From an uncultured Verrucomicrobia subdivision 3 bacterium (GTDB lineage Bacteria > Verrucomicrobiota > Verrucomicrobiia > Limisphaerales > UBA11358), in assembly GCA_903888765.1 (NCBI GenBank), contig CAISVF010000005.1, positions 1-44,949 of the forward strand: 44,949 nucleotides of DNA. Direction: 5' to 3'. This document shows positions 9,701-19,731 of this stretch, one piece after another. The notes under the pieces were generated by a model. That model saw nothing but the letters and a program-made list of their open reading frames with translations, ran no database searches and was not told where the DNA came from. Numbering within the stretch: the first letter of the stretch is position 1; each line of letters begins with the position of its first letter. A program made the translations under genes and the position numbers.

Positions 9701-12700
9701 TGGTTGCCGAACACGCCGGTCACGATTCCGACCATTGCCGGCAATTATGTGCTGCAGCTCGTGGCTGGCGACGGTCTGGCGTTCGCGACAAACAGCGTCA
9801 CCATCAGCGTCGTCACCAATCTGCCGCCGGTAGTCACGGCGGACGCGGCCACGCACATCATTTACTGGCCGACCAATGCCACGACGCTGACGGGCACGGT
9901 GTCCGGCGGCAGTTCGCTTTGGACGCAAGTTAGTGGCCCGGCCACCGCGACCTTTGCCAATGCCAGCGCGCTTTCGACGACGGTCACGTTCCCGGCGGTG
10001 GGCATGTATGTTTTCCGCCTGACCGCTTCCAGCAACGGCCAAACCAACTCTGCGACCACTTACGTCAGCGTCTGGTCGCCCGGTGCGCCGCAAATCAACG
10101 CCGGCAGCAGCCGCGTGGCGTGGCTGCCCAATGCCGTCGTCGGTTTGCAAGGTTCTTACGCGGCTATCACCGGCGCGGTTTCGATGGCGTGGTCGTGCAT
10201 GCAAGGCCCGGCGAACGTTTCATTCGCCAATCCCGCTTCACTGAGGACAACGGGGACATTCACCAACTCCGGTGTTTATCGTCTGTGCCTGACGGTCACG
10301 AACAACGGCGGTTATTTGGGACAGGCATTCATCGTCGTGGAAGTTTATGACGCAACGAATAATTTTGGTTACACCGCAGCCACGCTGAATAGTTTTACCA
10401 ACGATTATGGGCTGAATTTCAATTACTCCGACCTCGCGTGGTCGCGGCTCAAGCCGCCGCCCCCAAGTTATGTGCATCCGCGTATTTTGTTCAACCCGGA
10501 AGACGTGCCGGAAATACGCGCGCGGCTAACGAACACGATTTCCGGGCCGATTGTGATGGGCAAAATCCGCACCAGCGCGGCGCTGATCACGACGCTTGGC
10601 ACGTCGTTCCACGCGGCCTACGACGGCCTGGCGGCGAGCGATCCGACGGCATTCAACGGGCTTTACAACAACTGGGCGAACTTCGTGAACTCGCTGCGCG
10701 ACGAATGTTTCCGCTGCCTGATTGACAACGACAGCGCCGGCGGCGCGAAGGTCGCGGCGGCGCTCGCCACGCTCGCGGAGCAGATGTATCGCACGCTGCC
10801 GGGGAATCTGGCGACTGCGGCGCAGTCGTTCAACGGCCGGGTGGACTGGCGTCCGCTGCAGGACACCGGCGTGGTGTATCGCGATTGCATCGGCTGGAGC
10901 TACGACTTCGCCTACAATTTCATGAACGCCACGCAGCAGGCGTCGGTGCGGCGCACGCTGGCGCTGATGACCACGAACATGTGGAACATCGGCATGGACA
11001 CCGTGCCGGGCTTCAACGGCAATTGCTCGAACTGGATTCCGCTCACCGGCCAGACGCTGCTGGTGAACGGCCTCGCGATTGAAGGCGAAAACGGCGTGGA
11101 TCCGAACCTGATGCTGCGTTATCAGGCGCAATATGACCGCATGTGCTCGGCGTATGTCTTCACCGACGGTTGCATTTACGAGGGCATGGGCAAAGGCTGG
11201 ATTGGCGAGCAGACTTTCTGGGCGCTCGCACGCCGCGGCGACATGGCGCTCGCGACTATGAACGTGCGCAATCACATCCGACAATACTATCTGCATGCGA
11301 TGGAAACCTTTGGCTTCAGCTGGACGTGGGACGAAATGCTGGGCGGCAACAACGCCGGCGCGAAACTGGATGACGTCATCACGGCGAAATATCTCTTTCC
11401 CACCGATCCGCTGGTGGATTTCCAATATCGCAACGCATGGACGGCAAATTACTCAAACGGCCTAGCGACGGCCAGCGGCGGCAGTCCAAACTATCACCCG
11501 ATTTTACAGGCGATTTGCGCGTCGGACTACAACACGAATCTGACTTACACGCAGGTCATCACGCAGCAGGTTAGCACCAGCGTGCCGCTGAGTTGCGTCT
11601 TCAACGAGCGCGGGTTGCTCATCACGCGCAGCGACTGGACGACCAACGGCCTGCGCATGATGTTCCAGCCGCGCAGCGAACCGGGCGGCCACTCCGAGGC
11701 GGATCGAAACATGTTCAACCTCGACGGCTTCGGCCGCGTGCTCGTGCCGCAGTGTAACGGCTGGGCCGGCGTCAGCGATTTCTCGGACATCTCCTCCGTG
11801 CCGCGCATTGACGGTGTCGGGCCGTCCACGATTCCGGCGAACTTCATCGAGTTTGGCGACACCGGCAACTACACCTACGGCGTCGGCGACGCGAGCGATT
11901 CTTACAGCGAACAATTTGGCGGCACGACGACCGTATTCAGCCCGACTTACAATTCCAAGCTGCTTTATCCGATCTCGCAAGGCTGGGCGAATTTGCCGAT
12001 GGGGATTTTGCCGGACTGGTATGATTCGCAATACACGGTGGCTTATTGGCAGCCGAACACGCCGGTGCAGCGCGCGTTCCGCACCGCCGGCCTCGTGCGT
12101 GGCAGCACGCCGTATCTGCTCATCACGGACGATTTGCAGAAAGACAACGCCAGCCACGTCTATGACTGGCGCATGATTCTGCCGACGGACCTGGCGGGGA
12201 ATTATTCCGTCAGCGGTAACGACATCGTTTTCACCTCGACTAATCCGGCGTGTAAATTGCTGGCGCGCGTGCTGAACACGAACTGGTCCGGCAGTTTCGC
12301 GGTCGCCGCGCACTCCGGGCAAATCGCGTTGAGCGCGCTCGTGACCAACCTCGCTCCGGATTACAAGATGCTCATTCTGCCGTTCACCAACGCCGCCGCA
12401 CCGGTCACGACGACCTGGAGCAACAACGTCCTCACGGTGCAAATGGTCGACGGACAGAAGGACCTGATTTACTACACGAAATATGCCGATGGACGCACGC
12501 GCGTGAATCCCTATCGCATCGGCGGTGTCGGCTTAGTTTTGTCCGCGCCGACGAATTTGACCGCGACTGCCGGCATGGCTTCGGCGTCGCTGCGCTGGAA
12601 CGGCCTCACGGGCGCGACGGGCTACAACGTCCGCAGCTCGCTGACCAGCGGCGGGCCTTACACGTTGGTCGCGATCAATGCCAGCGGTACGAATTATGTA

Positions 12701-15160
12701 CAGACGAACATCGTCAGCGGCACGACGTATTATTTTGTCGTCACCGCGCTGAACACCAACGGCGAGAGCATGAACTCGCCCGAAGCCAGCGCCGTGCCGA
12801 CCGGCGCTCCGCCGGTGCCGACCGGCCTCGGCGCTAATTCGGACAACACGGTGATTCATCTCGCATGGATCTCGTCCTCGGGCGCGGCGGGTTACAATGT
12901 CTTCCGCTCTTTGACCAGCGGAAGCAATTATGTCCAGTTCGCGACCAACTGGCCGGCGACCAGTTTTGACGACATGGGCTTGGTCAACGGCACGACTTAT
13001 TACTACGTCGTCCAATCGGTCAACGCCCTCGGCCATAGCGCCAATTCATCGGAGATCAGCGCCGTTCCGAACGTTCACGTCCCCGCGTCGCTTGTCTGGC
13101 AGGGGAGCGCGCTGGCAAATAATTGGGACAAACAGAATCCCGCGAATCTGGATTGGGTGAGCGGCATGGTGAACACGACCTTCTGGGACGGCGACTCGGT
13201 AACGTTCAACGATAGCGGTTATTCTTCGACACCGGTGATGATTCTCACCAACCTCGCGCCCGGCGGCACCGTGGAAGTCAACAACAGCGGCACCTACACC
13301 TTCAGCGGCAGCGGCAAAATCACCGGCAGTTGCAGTCTGCAAAAAGTCGGCGCGGGCACGCTGACCTTCCTGAACTACAACGATTACACCGGCACGAATT
13401 TCATCAACTCCGGCACGGTTCAAGTCGGCAACAGCGGCGGAGCCTACCCGCTCGGCGGCAGCGGCAGCCTTCTCGCAAGCAACACGACGCTCATTTTCAA
13501 TACCACCACGAGCCTCACCAACGGTAGCGTGGATGGCCCTTATGGCACGGTAAAAAACAACAACTCAACCGGAGCCATCACGATTTATCAAAGCCCTGGC
13601 GCGCGCGCCATCGGTACGGTCCTCGGCGTGAGCGGCGCGACCATTTCGCTTTCCGGCGATCCCGCTTCGGTAACGGCCGTGCGCAATAATTTCAGTCAGT
13701 CCGGAATGACCATCAAATTCGGCGGCGGCACCTGGTATCTCAACGGCAATAACACTATTTTTGCCGGCAACCTAGAAATGAATGGCGGCGTAGTCGCGCT
13801 GACCAATCGCAACGGTGGGCAAAATTTCTACATGAATGTCAATGGCCAGGTTTTCACGATGCACGGCGGCACGCTCATCAGCAGTAACCAATATGGTTTC
13901 CGGATGGGCAGCACCTTCAACGCCGGCAGCGGCGGTGTCAATTTCACCGGGTATCAGGACGGCGGCACCTTGGTGTATATTGGCGGCGAAGGATTTCAAC
14001 TTGGCAACAACACCACTAACATGACATGCAGTTACACTTTGTCGGGGAACGCTGTTCTCAGTCAGATTGGAAACACGTTCAATCTCGGCTCCGGCACCAA
14101 TGCCAGCACGACGACGTTTACACTGACCAATTCGGGCAAATTGTCAGTGAACGGCACCGTCGCTGGCTCGCAGGGTGCGGGAGCGCAGCAGGTCCTGGCC
14201 TTCAATGGCGGCACGTTGGTGGCCAGCACCATCAACGCCGCAAACTTGCGCGGTTTGAGCAACGGCCCTGTCAACCTGCTGGTCAATAACGGCGGTGCGC
14301 TCGCACCGGGTGACGTCGGCACGTCGGGCAAGACAACCATCATCGGCAATTATGCCGTTTCGAACACCACCGCATCACTGGCGATTGACCTTGGCGGCAC
14401 GACGCAAGCCAACGCTTTCACCAATGCGATGAACAATTACGATTTCGTTTCCGTCAGCGGCACGGCGGCGCTAAACGGTGCATTGAATGTGAGTCTGATC
14501 AACAACTTTGTTCCGGCGATCAACAACAGCTTCACGATTCTCACCACCAGTAGTGACGGCTTGAGCGGCATGTTCACCAATGTCATCGGTAATCGCGTGC
14601 CGGTGGCAAACTACGCCGGCGGAAGTTTTCTCGTCGTGACCACCGCGACGAGCGTGGTGCTGACCAACTTCCGGGTTCTGCTCGCCAGTTTCACCGCCAG
14701 CGTGACGAATGGCGCTTCGCCGCTGACGGTGAATTTCACCGACGCGTCGGTCGGCGGCATTACGAATCGCAGTTGGAATTTCGGCGACGGTTTCACGACC
14801 AACACAATTGCGACGAGCGTATCGCATACGTTTAACTCCACTGGAACCAATCTCGTCACGCTGACTGTCAGCGGCAGCGCGGGAACCAACAGCGCGAGTC
14901 TTGCAATCATCGTCATCGCGTCGAGCCAACCGCCGGTTATCGGTGGCATCAGCCTCTCTGGCATGAACCTGGTCATCACCGGCACCAACGGCACGGCGGG
15001 AGCCAATTTTTACGTTTTGGCGTCCACCAACGTCGCCTTGCCAGCAACCAACTGGACCGCTATTTCGACCAATCAATTCGGCCCCGGTGGCGCGGTCAAT
15101 TTCACGAATCCGCTGAATCCAAATTCGCCGCAAACCTTCTACCGGCTACGGTTGCCGTAA
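6764..15160 (+). CDS. Giant secreted multidomain heparinase II/III-like protein (2798 aa)
   Basis: The start is ATG 6764; an in-frame TAG six bases upstream rules out earlier starts, and residues 1-36 form a signal peptide. Approximate order: beta-strand-repeat module (37-495), Ig-like domain (497-584), LamG/concanavalin-like domain (586-806, with DGNWHHVVFTTDF), PKD/REJ-like repeats (810-1195), heparinase-like core (1233-1922, opening with YVHPRILF), two Fn3 domains (1926-2104, GYNVRSSLTSGGPY and GYNVFRSLTSGSNY), a second beta-strand module (2108-2636), a PKD domain (2640-2718, NFGDGFTT) and a conserved tail ending FYRLRLP. Family knowledge suggests a cell-surface lyase or binder of uronic polysaccharides. 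The usual HxH motif reads GGHSEADRN (His1643, Glu1645), so the second His is missing and activity may differ. It is preceded by repeat pairs A1 and A2. Confidence 0.85.
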   Translation: MNLLKNIAGFAARLLPLAGYGLLLVACLCMGLEVRAATYTKADTTSMNLTADWAGGIVPGAGDIGLFDANLSAIKAGNLTLGANLNFSGLLFTNSLNGPVTIGSANTFTLNTNGLDLSAANQNVAINCAVTVGASQTWLAGSNKLIIGGAISGASGRTLTLGSTAISSSTISNTLGTSGMLMKITNGNWMFIGDGAYAVNFELDGGMVLFPNRNCYLNNSGQTFTIHGGTWLNQNIYGLRLASTFGANSGGGNFTGVQDGGLVQLSVSSLELGNNSSGFIVNYTLSGGMLATVNNNFNIGSGTSGSATTLTLTNTGKLFINGTLAGSQSAGAKQVVALNGGTFVVKTVNATQLSGAASPTVQGTLYNPGGTVAPGDVGTAGQINITGNYTQTNGGVLAIDLNGTTQANAFQNPGSYYDDLVVSGTATMGGSLAVTLGTNFIPLYSDTCFVVGASNIAGAFTNVAFGSRVTTTGDEGSFLVTTDGKSVVLSQFTPTVWPSAPVVNITPARVTTNQGGATVFTANVTSTTSCRYQWRFNGSPIAGATTPTMNVYNQPKNAGSYDVVVINPGGTAVASPVTLTVTPVWDNPAALIYHLDQTPVAGAVAITDATGQTRGTMVGTTLPLVVSGALAATSNAWDFTSASAYLSVTSNPVVQSLGDYNQTPGLSFSFWVKMTNNLNNASVCALSGLFKIFGNGNGLTYYAGGDLLYNPLFSHALASIEDGNWHHVVFTTDFRNNSGACYLDGVSQGALTVKTALATSTAPNLTSALNIGADAGGANQWKSGLDEFSIYTRCLSAAEVTQLYNASGITTNAGTTNYCALANPAPTVGVGATRMLIWTNGASSVTSPINAAASDLNGGVTYSWSTRTTPTGATVNYGNNTAASTTATLSAVGTYVLRCTVTDGGGLTDYDELTLIVASNQPPSIGVCQASQNILLNTNLAKVNLSAVVLDDGLPLPPGIVTSLWTQVSGPAPVSFLTPWLPNTPVTIPTIAGNYVLQLVAGDGLAFATNSVTISVVTNLPPVVTADAATHIIYWPTNATTLTGTVSGGSSLWTQVSGPATATFANASALSTTVTFPAVGMYVFRLTASSNGQTNSATTYVSVWSPGAPQINAGSSRVAWLPNAVVGLQGSYAAITGAVSMAWSCMQGPANVSFANPASLRTTGTFTNSGVYRLCLTVTNNGGYLGQAFIVVEVYDATNNFGYTAATLNSFTNDYGLNFNYSDLAWSRLKPPPPSYVHPRILFNPEDVPEIRARLTNTISGPIVMGKIRTSAALITTLGTSFHAAYDGLAASDPTAFNGLYNNWANFVNSLRDECFRCLIDNDSAGGAKVAAALATLAEQMYRTLPGNLATAAQSFNGRVDWRPLQDTGVVYRDCIGWSYDFAYNFMNATQQASVRRTLALMTTNMWNIGMDTVPGFNGNCSNWIPLTGQTLLVNGLAIEGENGVDPNLMLRYQAQYDRMCSAYVFTDGCIYEGMGKGWIGEQTFWALARRGDMALATMNVRNHIRQYYLHAMETFGFSWTWDEMLGGNNAGAKLDDVITAKYLFPTDPLVDFQYRNAWTANYSNGLATASGGSPNYHPILQAICASDYNTNLTYTQVITQQVSTSVPLSCVFNERGLLITRSDWTTNGLRMMFQPRSEPGGHSEADRNMFNLDGFGRVLVPQCNGWAGVSDFSDISSVPRIDGVGPSTIPANFIEFGDTGNYTYGVGDASDSYSEQFGGTTTVFSPTYNSKLLYPISQGWANLPMGILPDWYDSQYTVAYWQPNTPVQRAFRTAGLVRGSTPYLLITDDLQKDNASHVYDWRMILPTDLAGNYSVSGNDIVFTSTNPACKLLARVLNTNWSGSFAVAAHSGQIALSALVTNLAPDYKMLILPFTNAAAPVTTTWSNNVLTVQMVDGQKDLIYYTKYADGRTRVNPYRIGGVGLVLSAPTNLTATAGMASASLRWNGLTGATGYNVRSSLTSGGPYTLVAINASGTNYVQTNIVSGTTYYFVVTALNTNGESMNSPEASAVPTGAPPVPTGLGANSDNTVIHLAWISSSGAAGYNVFRSLTSGSNYVQFATNWPATSFDDMGLVNGTTYYYVVQSVNALGHSANSSEISAVPNVHVPASLVWQGSALANNWDKQNPANLDWVSGMVNTTFWDGDSVTFNDSGYSSTPVMILTNLAPGGTVEVNNSGTYTFSGSGKITGSCSLQKVGAGTLTFLNYNDYTGTNFINSGTVQVGNSGGAYPLGGSGSLLASNTTLIFNTTTSLTNGSVDGPYGTVKNNNSTGAITIYQSPGARAIGTVLGVSGATISLSGDPASVTAVRNNFSQSGMTIKFGGGTWYLNGNNTIFAGNLEMNGGVVALTNRNGGQNFYMNVNGQVFTMHGGTLISSNQYGFRMGSTFNAGSGGVNFTGYQDGGTLVYIGGEGFQLGNNTTNMTCSYTLSGNAVLSQIGNTFNLGSGTNASTTTFTLTNSGKLSVNGTVAGSQGAGAQQVLAFNGGTLVASTINAANLRGLSNGPVNLLVNNGGALAPGDVGTSGKTTIIGNYAVSNTTASLAIDLGGTTQANAFTNAMNNYDFVSVSGTAALNGALNVSLINNFVPAINNSFTILTTSSDGLSGMFTNVIGNRVPVANYAGGSFLVVTTATSVVLTNFRVLLASFTASVTNGASPLTVNFTDASVGGITNRSWNFGDGFTTNTIATSVSHTFNSTGTNLVTLTVSGSAGTNSASLAIIVIASSQPPVIGGISLSGMNLVITGTNGTAGANFYVLASTNVALPATNWTAISTNQFGPGGAVNFTNPLNPNSPQTFYRLRLP
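7298..8241 (+). repeat. Beta-helix module copy 1 (of 4)
   Basis: This encodes about 310 residues with ordered landmarks: GNWMFIGDG, TFTIHGGT, FTGVQDGG, YTLSGG, GKLFINGTLAGSQ, TVAPGDVGT, LAIDLNGTTQANAF and a late SVVLSQF. The same order recurs at 13702, 26338 and 28691. It is glycine/asparagine/threonine-rich and resembles autotransporter passenger beta-helices. Confidence 0.6.
13702..14673 (+). repeat. Beta-helix module copy 2 (of 4)
   Basis: This is the second copy in the same protein: GGTWYLNGNN, VFTMHGGT, FTGYQDGG, YTLSGN, GKLSVNGTVAGSQ, ALAPGDVGT, LAIDLGGTTQANAF and SVVLTNF. It follows the two Fn3 domains and precedes the PKD domain. Confidence 0.6.
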
Positions 15161-15196
15161 GTGGTAACGAATTTCAAACTGACATTTCAAAGCAGC

Positions 15197-18100
15197 ATGA
15201 GACTTTTTCCATTTCTTTTCGGTCTGGCTTTCTACCTATTGGCTGCCGGCAGACTCCCGGCTGCATACACCGACCCGGCGGTTTCAATCAAGGTTGTTTC
15301 CTCGACGAGCAATGCGCATCAGCCGATTCTGACGCTGCGGACAAACGGTCCGACGGCTGTGAATTTGGTCGCGACGATCGCGAATTTCAGCCCGACGAAT
15401 TTCGTCTGGTCGCAAGTGAAGGACACGATCAATTCGTTCGCCACTGCCGGAACCGCGACCTTCTCGGCCACGCAGACAACCTCGAATCAAATTGTCGTCA
15501 CGCTGCCGGCGACGGGGATTTACCAGTTTCAAGTCACCGCGAGCGACGGCGTCAATGCCGCGTCGCGTTACGTCTGGGTGAATGTCTGGGATAGCGTTGG
15601 GGCGCTCAATCCGAACCATCAGGTCGGCCGCAACCCGGATATTGCGCCGCCGACTTCCGTGCGGCAGTTCTCAGCCGATCCGGGGCCGTATTGTCATCCG
15701 CGGGTTTTGTTTAGCCGCAGCGACTGGCCAGAGTTGAGCAGCAAGACGACGAATTCCTACGAAGTGCGGCTGGCCATCACGAACCTCCAAAGCACGCTCG
15801 CCGGAAATTTCGACAAGACCGGCTCGCAGATGAAAACTAATATCATCAACCTTTACACCAACTACGCGGCGGGCGGTTACAGCGGAAACTACTTCACCAA
15901 CACCGTGTTTCCGGCGCGCACCAACGCCAGCGGCATTATGACCGATTTGATCATTGGCCACAATCCGTCGGGCAGTTATTTCGACGCGCTGGTCACGGCG
16001 TGTTACCTCGCGTGGGTGGGCACGGACCCGACGCTGCCGCACGGTTCGGTGGCGGCCACCAACCAGGCGCGCTTCAATTACCTTGCGACGCTCGTCGCCG
16101 CCACGGCGAAGGCGGAAATAAGTTTAAATAGCGTGCTCAGTGGCGGTAATGCGGCGGCGTATGCCAGCGGCACGAACATGGCGACCTCTTACAATCTGGC
16201 GTTGTGCTACGACCTGGTCTATGATTGGATGACACCACAACAGCAGAACGACACGCGCGATTATCTTTACGCCATCGGTTACGGCTACAACAACACCGGC
16301 GGCGGCGGCATCAGCCGCTCATCCGCATGGAATGGCACCCTGCAAAACGGCGATTTTCCGAATCTCGCGGATGGAATTGTTTTACCCCAACTCGCAATTG
16401 AAGGCGAGGAAACCAACGTCACCGCCTCGGTGCAGGCGGCTTTCGGCCCGACGCAACCTTACATGACCGGCCCGACCGCCTGGCGGTTTGCGTCGCCGGC
16501 CTCGGTGAACAATCTGCGCCGGCTGCTGAACTGGAACACCGACTGGTATGTCTCGCCGTGGGGGTTCATCATGAATATGGTGGATTATTTCCAGCTCGGC
16601 CAGAACATCTCCGCTCCGGCGGCGCTGGCGCTCGCGCGGCGCGGCGAGGATCAGTTCACCACGACTTATTATTACCAAAGCTCGCTGGCCGCGCTTTACA
16701 ACCTCGCCCCACGCGAGGATGGCAAGGGCATGGCGCTGTTTGACCATCACGACGGCCTGCCGTTCACGCCGGGGCCGGGGCAGTTGAACGCGGCTTACAT
16801 CGTCAAATACGTTTATCCCGACGACCCCATGGTGGATTACGTTTATCGCGCGTTCCGCGTCGAAAATAAAAACGATCTCGCGCAGGCCATCTTCGCCAGC
16901 GATCCGACGAACACAACGCTGGCGACCGTGGCACAGCAGAAAAATCTGGCACTTACTAAATTTGATCCGGAACGCGCGCTGGTCGTTTCCCGTAACGGCT
17001 GGGGCGAAAACGATTTGAACCTGGTTTTTGAAAATCGCTTTGACCAGGACGGTCACATGCACGCGGAGCGGAATAATTTTTCGCTTTACGCGCTAGGTCG
17101 CGCGTGGAGTTCGCCGCCGGGCTATCATTGCACGATCAATGATTTGCAGGCGACAGTGTTGATCCAAAACAAGAATCTCGCGAGCGATCCGGCAACGGCC
17201 GGTTACATCGGCCAAAGTCCGAGTTCAGCGACCATCACCACGAACAATTCCTGGGGACCGCCGCCTCCGGGACAGTTGCTCGAAATCACGGAAGACCCGG
17301 CGAAGCAGTGGACGCTGTTCGCCGGCGACGCGAGTCCGGCCTACAACTGTGGGTTGGGCACGAACAATTCCATCGACACCGGCGTTTCACAGGCGCAGAA
17401 CGCGTGGTTCGGCCTGCTGCCAAATCTTTCATCCTATACGCAACAACAACTTGCCTCGACGTGGAAGGTTCAGACGACGAATTACAACGCGGTGCAGTAT
17501 GCGTTGCGTTCCGTGCTGACGGTGCGCGGCACGAATCCGTATGTGCTGGTGATGGACGACATTAGCAAGGACGGCACGCCGCAGAATTACCGCTGGTCCA
17601 TGCCGTGCGCGGTGAGTTTCGGACCGAGCGGTGGGCGCTTCATTGACACCAGCAGCAATTCCGTTTACTCGTCGCTGACCAATTTGTCCGGCGCGACGGC
17701 CACGGACATCACCTTATATCACTTGGTTGACAAAGGCACCAACAACCAGACAGGTCTGCCGCGCCTATTGGTGCACGACGCGACCGAGGCATCCACCGCA
17801 AATCAGCCGCCGATTTTTGCGGAGAATCATCCGGTCGGTTTGGGCACCACCAACCTTACCTACGGTTGGGACAATAATTCAAAAGTGTTTACTTACGTTC
17901 CGTCGAGCCGTGTGCTCATCACGCGGACAAATGTTGCCTCACCGTCGTTCAAAATTTTGCTGTTTCCGTTTCTTTCCGGCAGCAACACGCCGGCGACCAG
18001 TTGGAGTTCCAATAACACCGTCCTGTCGATTGACCAGCTCAACGGCACGGTGGACAAACTCGTCTTCGATCGCAGCAATCCCGATCATCGCACCCGCATC

Positions 18101-19717
18101 ACCGGCTTTGCGCGCACTCGCGGCCACGCCGCGCCGACCCTGACCGTGCCGACCAATGTCATTGTCACAGCGAACACAATCGCGCCCAATGGCCAGCCCG
18201 GCGCGGCGGCTAATTTTATCGCGACGGTAACGGATTATCTTGGCAGCGCTCTGACACCGGTTTTCAACTCGCCATCCGGCACGGTATTTCCCGTGGGTGT
18301 GAATCTCGTGCAGGTGTCCGCGACTGATTCGCTCGGCGAGCAAACGTCGTTGAGTTTTCCCGTCACGGTCATTCCGCCCGGACCGCAGTTGACCGTCTCG
18401 GTCATCCGCAATCTTTCGACCGGCGGCACGAATTACGGCCTGACTCTTTCGTGGGGCATTTTCAATGGCGCGACTGGTTACAACGTGTATCGCGCCACGG
18501 TTTCAGGCGGACCTTACACGCTGATTTCGTCAAACCAGACTGCGACGACCTATTCCGATCCGAACCTCAACAGCACGGGTTATTTCTATGTCGTCACGGC
18601 TTTGCTGAACAGTTATGAAGGCCCGCTTTCGAACGAAGTTTCACTCGCGCCGCCAAGTGGCGGGCCTTTCACGTCCGGCTACGTCGGCACTGCCGTCGGC
18701 GACGGAATATTCCAGTCGTCGAACAACTGGGTGCTGACGTGTTCACAAGGCGACATTCCCGGCAGCAACTTCAGCGAGCAATGCACTTACTCTTACCTGC
18801 CGTGGAATGGCGACGGCTCGTTTACCGTCCGGCTGGCCGGCGTGAATCCTTCGGTGACCAGCTTGAGTCAGTATGCCAAGATGGGCGTGATGATGCGTAC
18901 GAGCACGGTGAACAACACCACTTACGCGATGTCCGGCTGGGATCCGTATGTGTCGCCCGTTTTTTTCCAGTATCGCCGCACGGCGGGAAGCGTTTCCGGC
19001 GGGCAGAGCCTCTTTAATTACAGCTCCGCCGTTTATCCGCCAGTGTGGTCGCGGCTCGTGCGCTCCGGCACGAACTTCAGCGCTTTTTATTCTTACGATG
19101 GTGCCACTTGGAATCAAATTGGCGTGACCACCAATGCGCCGATTCCTGCTAATTCCATTGTCGGCCTCGCTATCGCGCCGCAAAACACTACCGCCGCAAG
19201 CGCGACGTTTGACAATCTCGTCTTCCTCGGCACGCCAAAAATTACGGTCACCTATCACAGCGCGACCTTAAACTGGCAAGGCCGGGCGGCGTCCTATTTT
19301 GTGCAAGTTTCGCCCAATCAAAACGGCCCGTTCCAGACCATCGCCGCGGGACTCACCGCCACGGTTTTCACTGACACAAATGTTGTTAGCGGCAGTTCGG
19401 CTTTCTATATTGTGTCTGCCACTGGCGCGCTCGGCGGCTGGACGGTCAGCCCGGTGGTGCAGGTGAATTTCCCGGCGGCACCCCCGTCGCCAGTGGTCAA
19501 CGGCGTGCGTCTCTCGGGCGGCAGTTTGATAATCAACGGCACCAATGGCACGGCGGACGCGAATTATTATGTGCTGGCGACGACGAATCTTTCCCTGCCC
19601 GCCGCCAACTGGATGATCATCGCCACCAATCAATTTGGCGGCGGCGGCAGCGTGAACTCTACGAATCCTCTGAACCCGAATGCGCCGCAGACATTTTATC
19701 GGCTACGGCTGCCGTGA
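15197..19717 (+). CDS. Secreted heparinase II/III-like protein with HYR, Fn3 and lectin-like modules (1506 aa)
   Basis: The frame is open from a GTG at 15161, immediately after the previous stop. I prefer ATG 15197 because it places the signal peptide (MRLFPFLFGLAFYLLAAG) at the N-terminus. Approximate order: PKD-like domain (27-131), heparinase-like alpha/alpha toroid and beta-sandwich (165-978; YCHPRVLF, then DGHMHAERNNFSLYALGRAW with His620 and His622, and PPGYH), HYR-like domain (983-1063), Fn3 (1065-1151, GYNVYRATVSGGPY), beta-sandwich resembling LamG/DUF1349-type lectins (1155-1347), Fn3-like domain and a tail ending FYRLRLP. The His motif is intact, so lyase activity is plausible. Only 36 bp separate it from the previous stop and no repeat pair lies between, so it is probably co-transcribed with the 2798-residue gene. 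Confidence 0.82.
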   Translation: MRLFPFLFGLAFYLLAAGRLPAAYTDPAVSIKVVSSTSNAHQPILTLRTNGPTAVNLVATIANFSPTNFVWSQVKDTINSFATAGTATFSATQTTSNQIVVTLPATGIYQFQVTASDGVNAASRYVWVNVWDSVGALNPNHQVGRNPDIAPPTSVRQFSADPGPYCHPRVLFSRSDWPELSSKTTNSYEVRLAITNLQSTLAGNFDKTGSQMKTNIINLYTNYAAGGYSGNYFTNTVFPARTNASGIMTDLIIGHNPSGSYFDALVTACYLAWVGTDPTLPHGSVAATNQARFNYLATLVAATAKAEISLNSVLSGGNAAAYASGTNMATSYNLALCYDLVYDWMTPQQQNDTRDYLYAIGYGYNNTGGGGISRSSAWNGTLQNGDFPNLADGIVLPQLAIEGEETNVTASVQAAFGPTQPYMTGPTAWRFASPASVNNLRRLLNWNTDWYVSPWGFIMNMVDYFQLGQNISAPAALALARRGEDQFTTTYYYQSSLAALYNLAPREDGKGMALFDHHDGLPFTPGPGQLNAAYIVKYVYPDDPMVDYVYRAFRVENKNDLAQAIFASDPTNTTLATVAQQKNLALTKFDPERALVVSRNGWGENDLNLVFENRFDQDGHMHAERNNFSLYALGRAWSSPPGYHCTINDLQATVLIQNKNLASDPATAGYIGQSPSSATITTNNSWGPPPPGQLLEITEDPAKQWTLFAGDASPAYNCGLGTNNSIDTGVSQAQNAWFGLLPNLSSYTQQQLASTWKVQTTNYNAVQYALRSVLTVRGTNPYVLVMDDISKDGTPQNYRWSMPCAVSFGPSGGRFIDTSSNSVYSSLTNLSGATATDITLYHLVDKGTNNQTGLPRLLVHDATEASTANQPPIFAENHPVGLGTTNLTYGWDNNSKVFTYVPSSRVLITRTNVASPSFKILLFPFLSGSNTPATSWSSNNTVLSIDQLNGTVDKLVFDRSNPDHRTRITGFARTRGHAAPTLTVPTNVIVTANTIAPNGQPGAAANFIATVTDYLGSALTPVFNSPSGTVFPVGVNLVQVSATDSLGEQTSLSFPVTVIPPGPQLTVSVIRNLSTGGTNYGLTLSWGIFNGATGYNVYRATVSGGPYTLISSNQTATTYSDPNLNSTGYFYVVTALLNSYEGPLSNEVSLAPPSGGPFTSGYVGTAVGDGIFQSSNNWVLTCSQGDIPGSNFSEQCTYSYLPWNGDGSFTVRLAGVNPSVTSLSQYAKMGVMMRTSTVNNTTYAMSGWDPYVSPVFFQYRRTAGSVSGGQSLFNYSSAVYPPVWSRLVRSGTNFSAFYSYDGATWNQIGVTTNAPIPANSIVGLAIAPQNTTAASATFDNLVFLGTPKITVTYHSATLNWQGRAASYFVQVSPNQNGPFQTIAAGLTATVFTDTNVVSGSSAFYIVSATGALGGWTVSPVVQVNFPAAPPSPVVNGVRLSGGSLIINGTNGTADANYYVLATTNLSLPAANWMIIATNQFGGGGSVNSTNPLNPNAPQTFYRLRLP

Positions 19718-19731
19718 AGCACCTGCCCGGC

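Noticed and set aside
9934-14418. Other single GACGCAA occurrences (about 9934, 10349, 14401)
   Set aside because: All are within the 2798-residue gene, unpaired, and lack the TA-CCC half; expected by chance.
16450-16464. GACGCAACCTTACAT, resembling the operator half-site
   Set aside because: It is inside the coding sequence of the 1506-residue protein and has no partner 21 bp away on either side.
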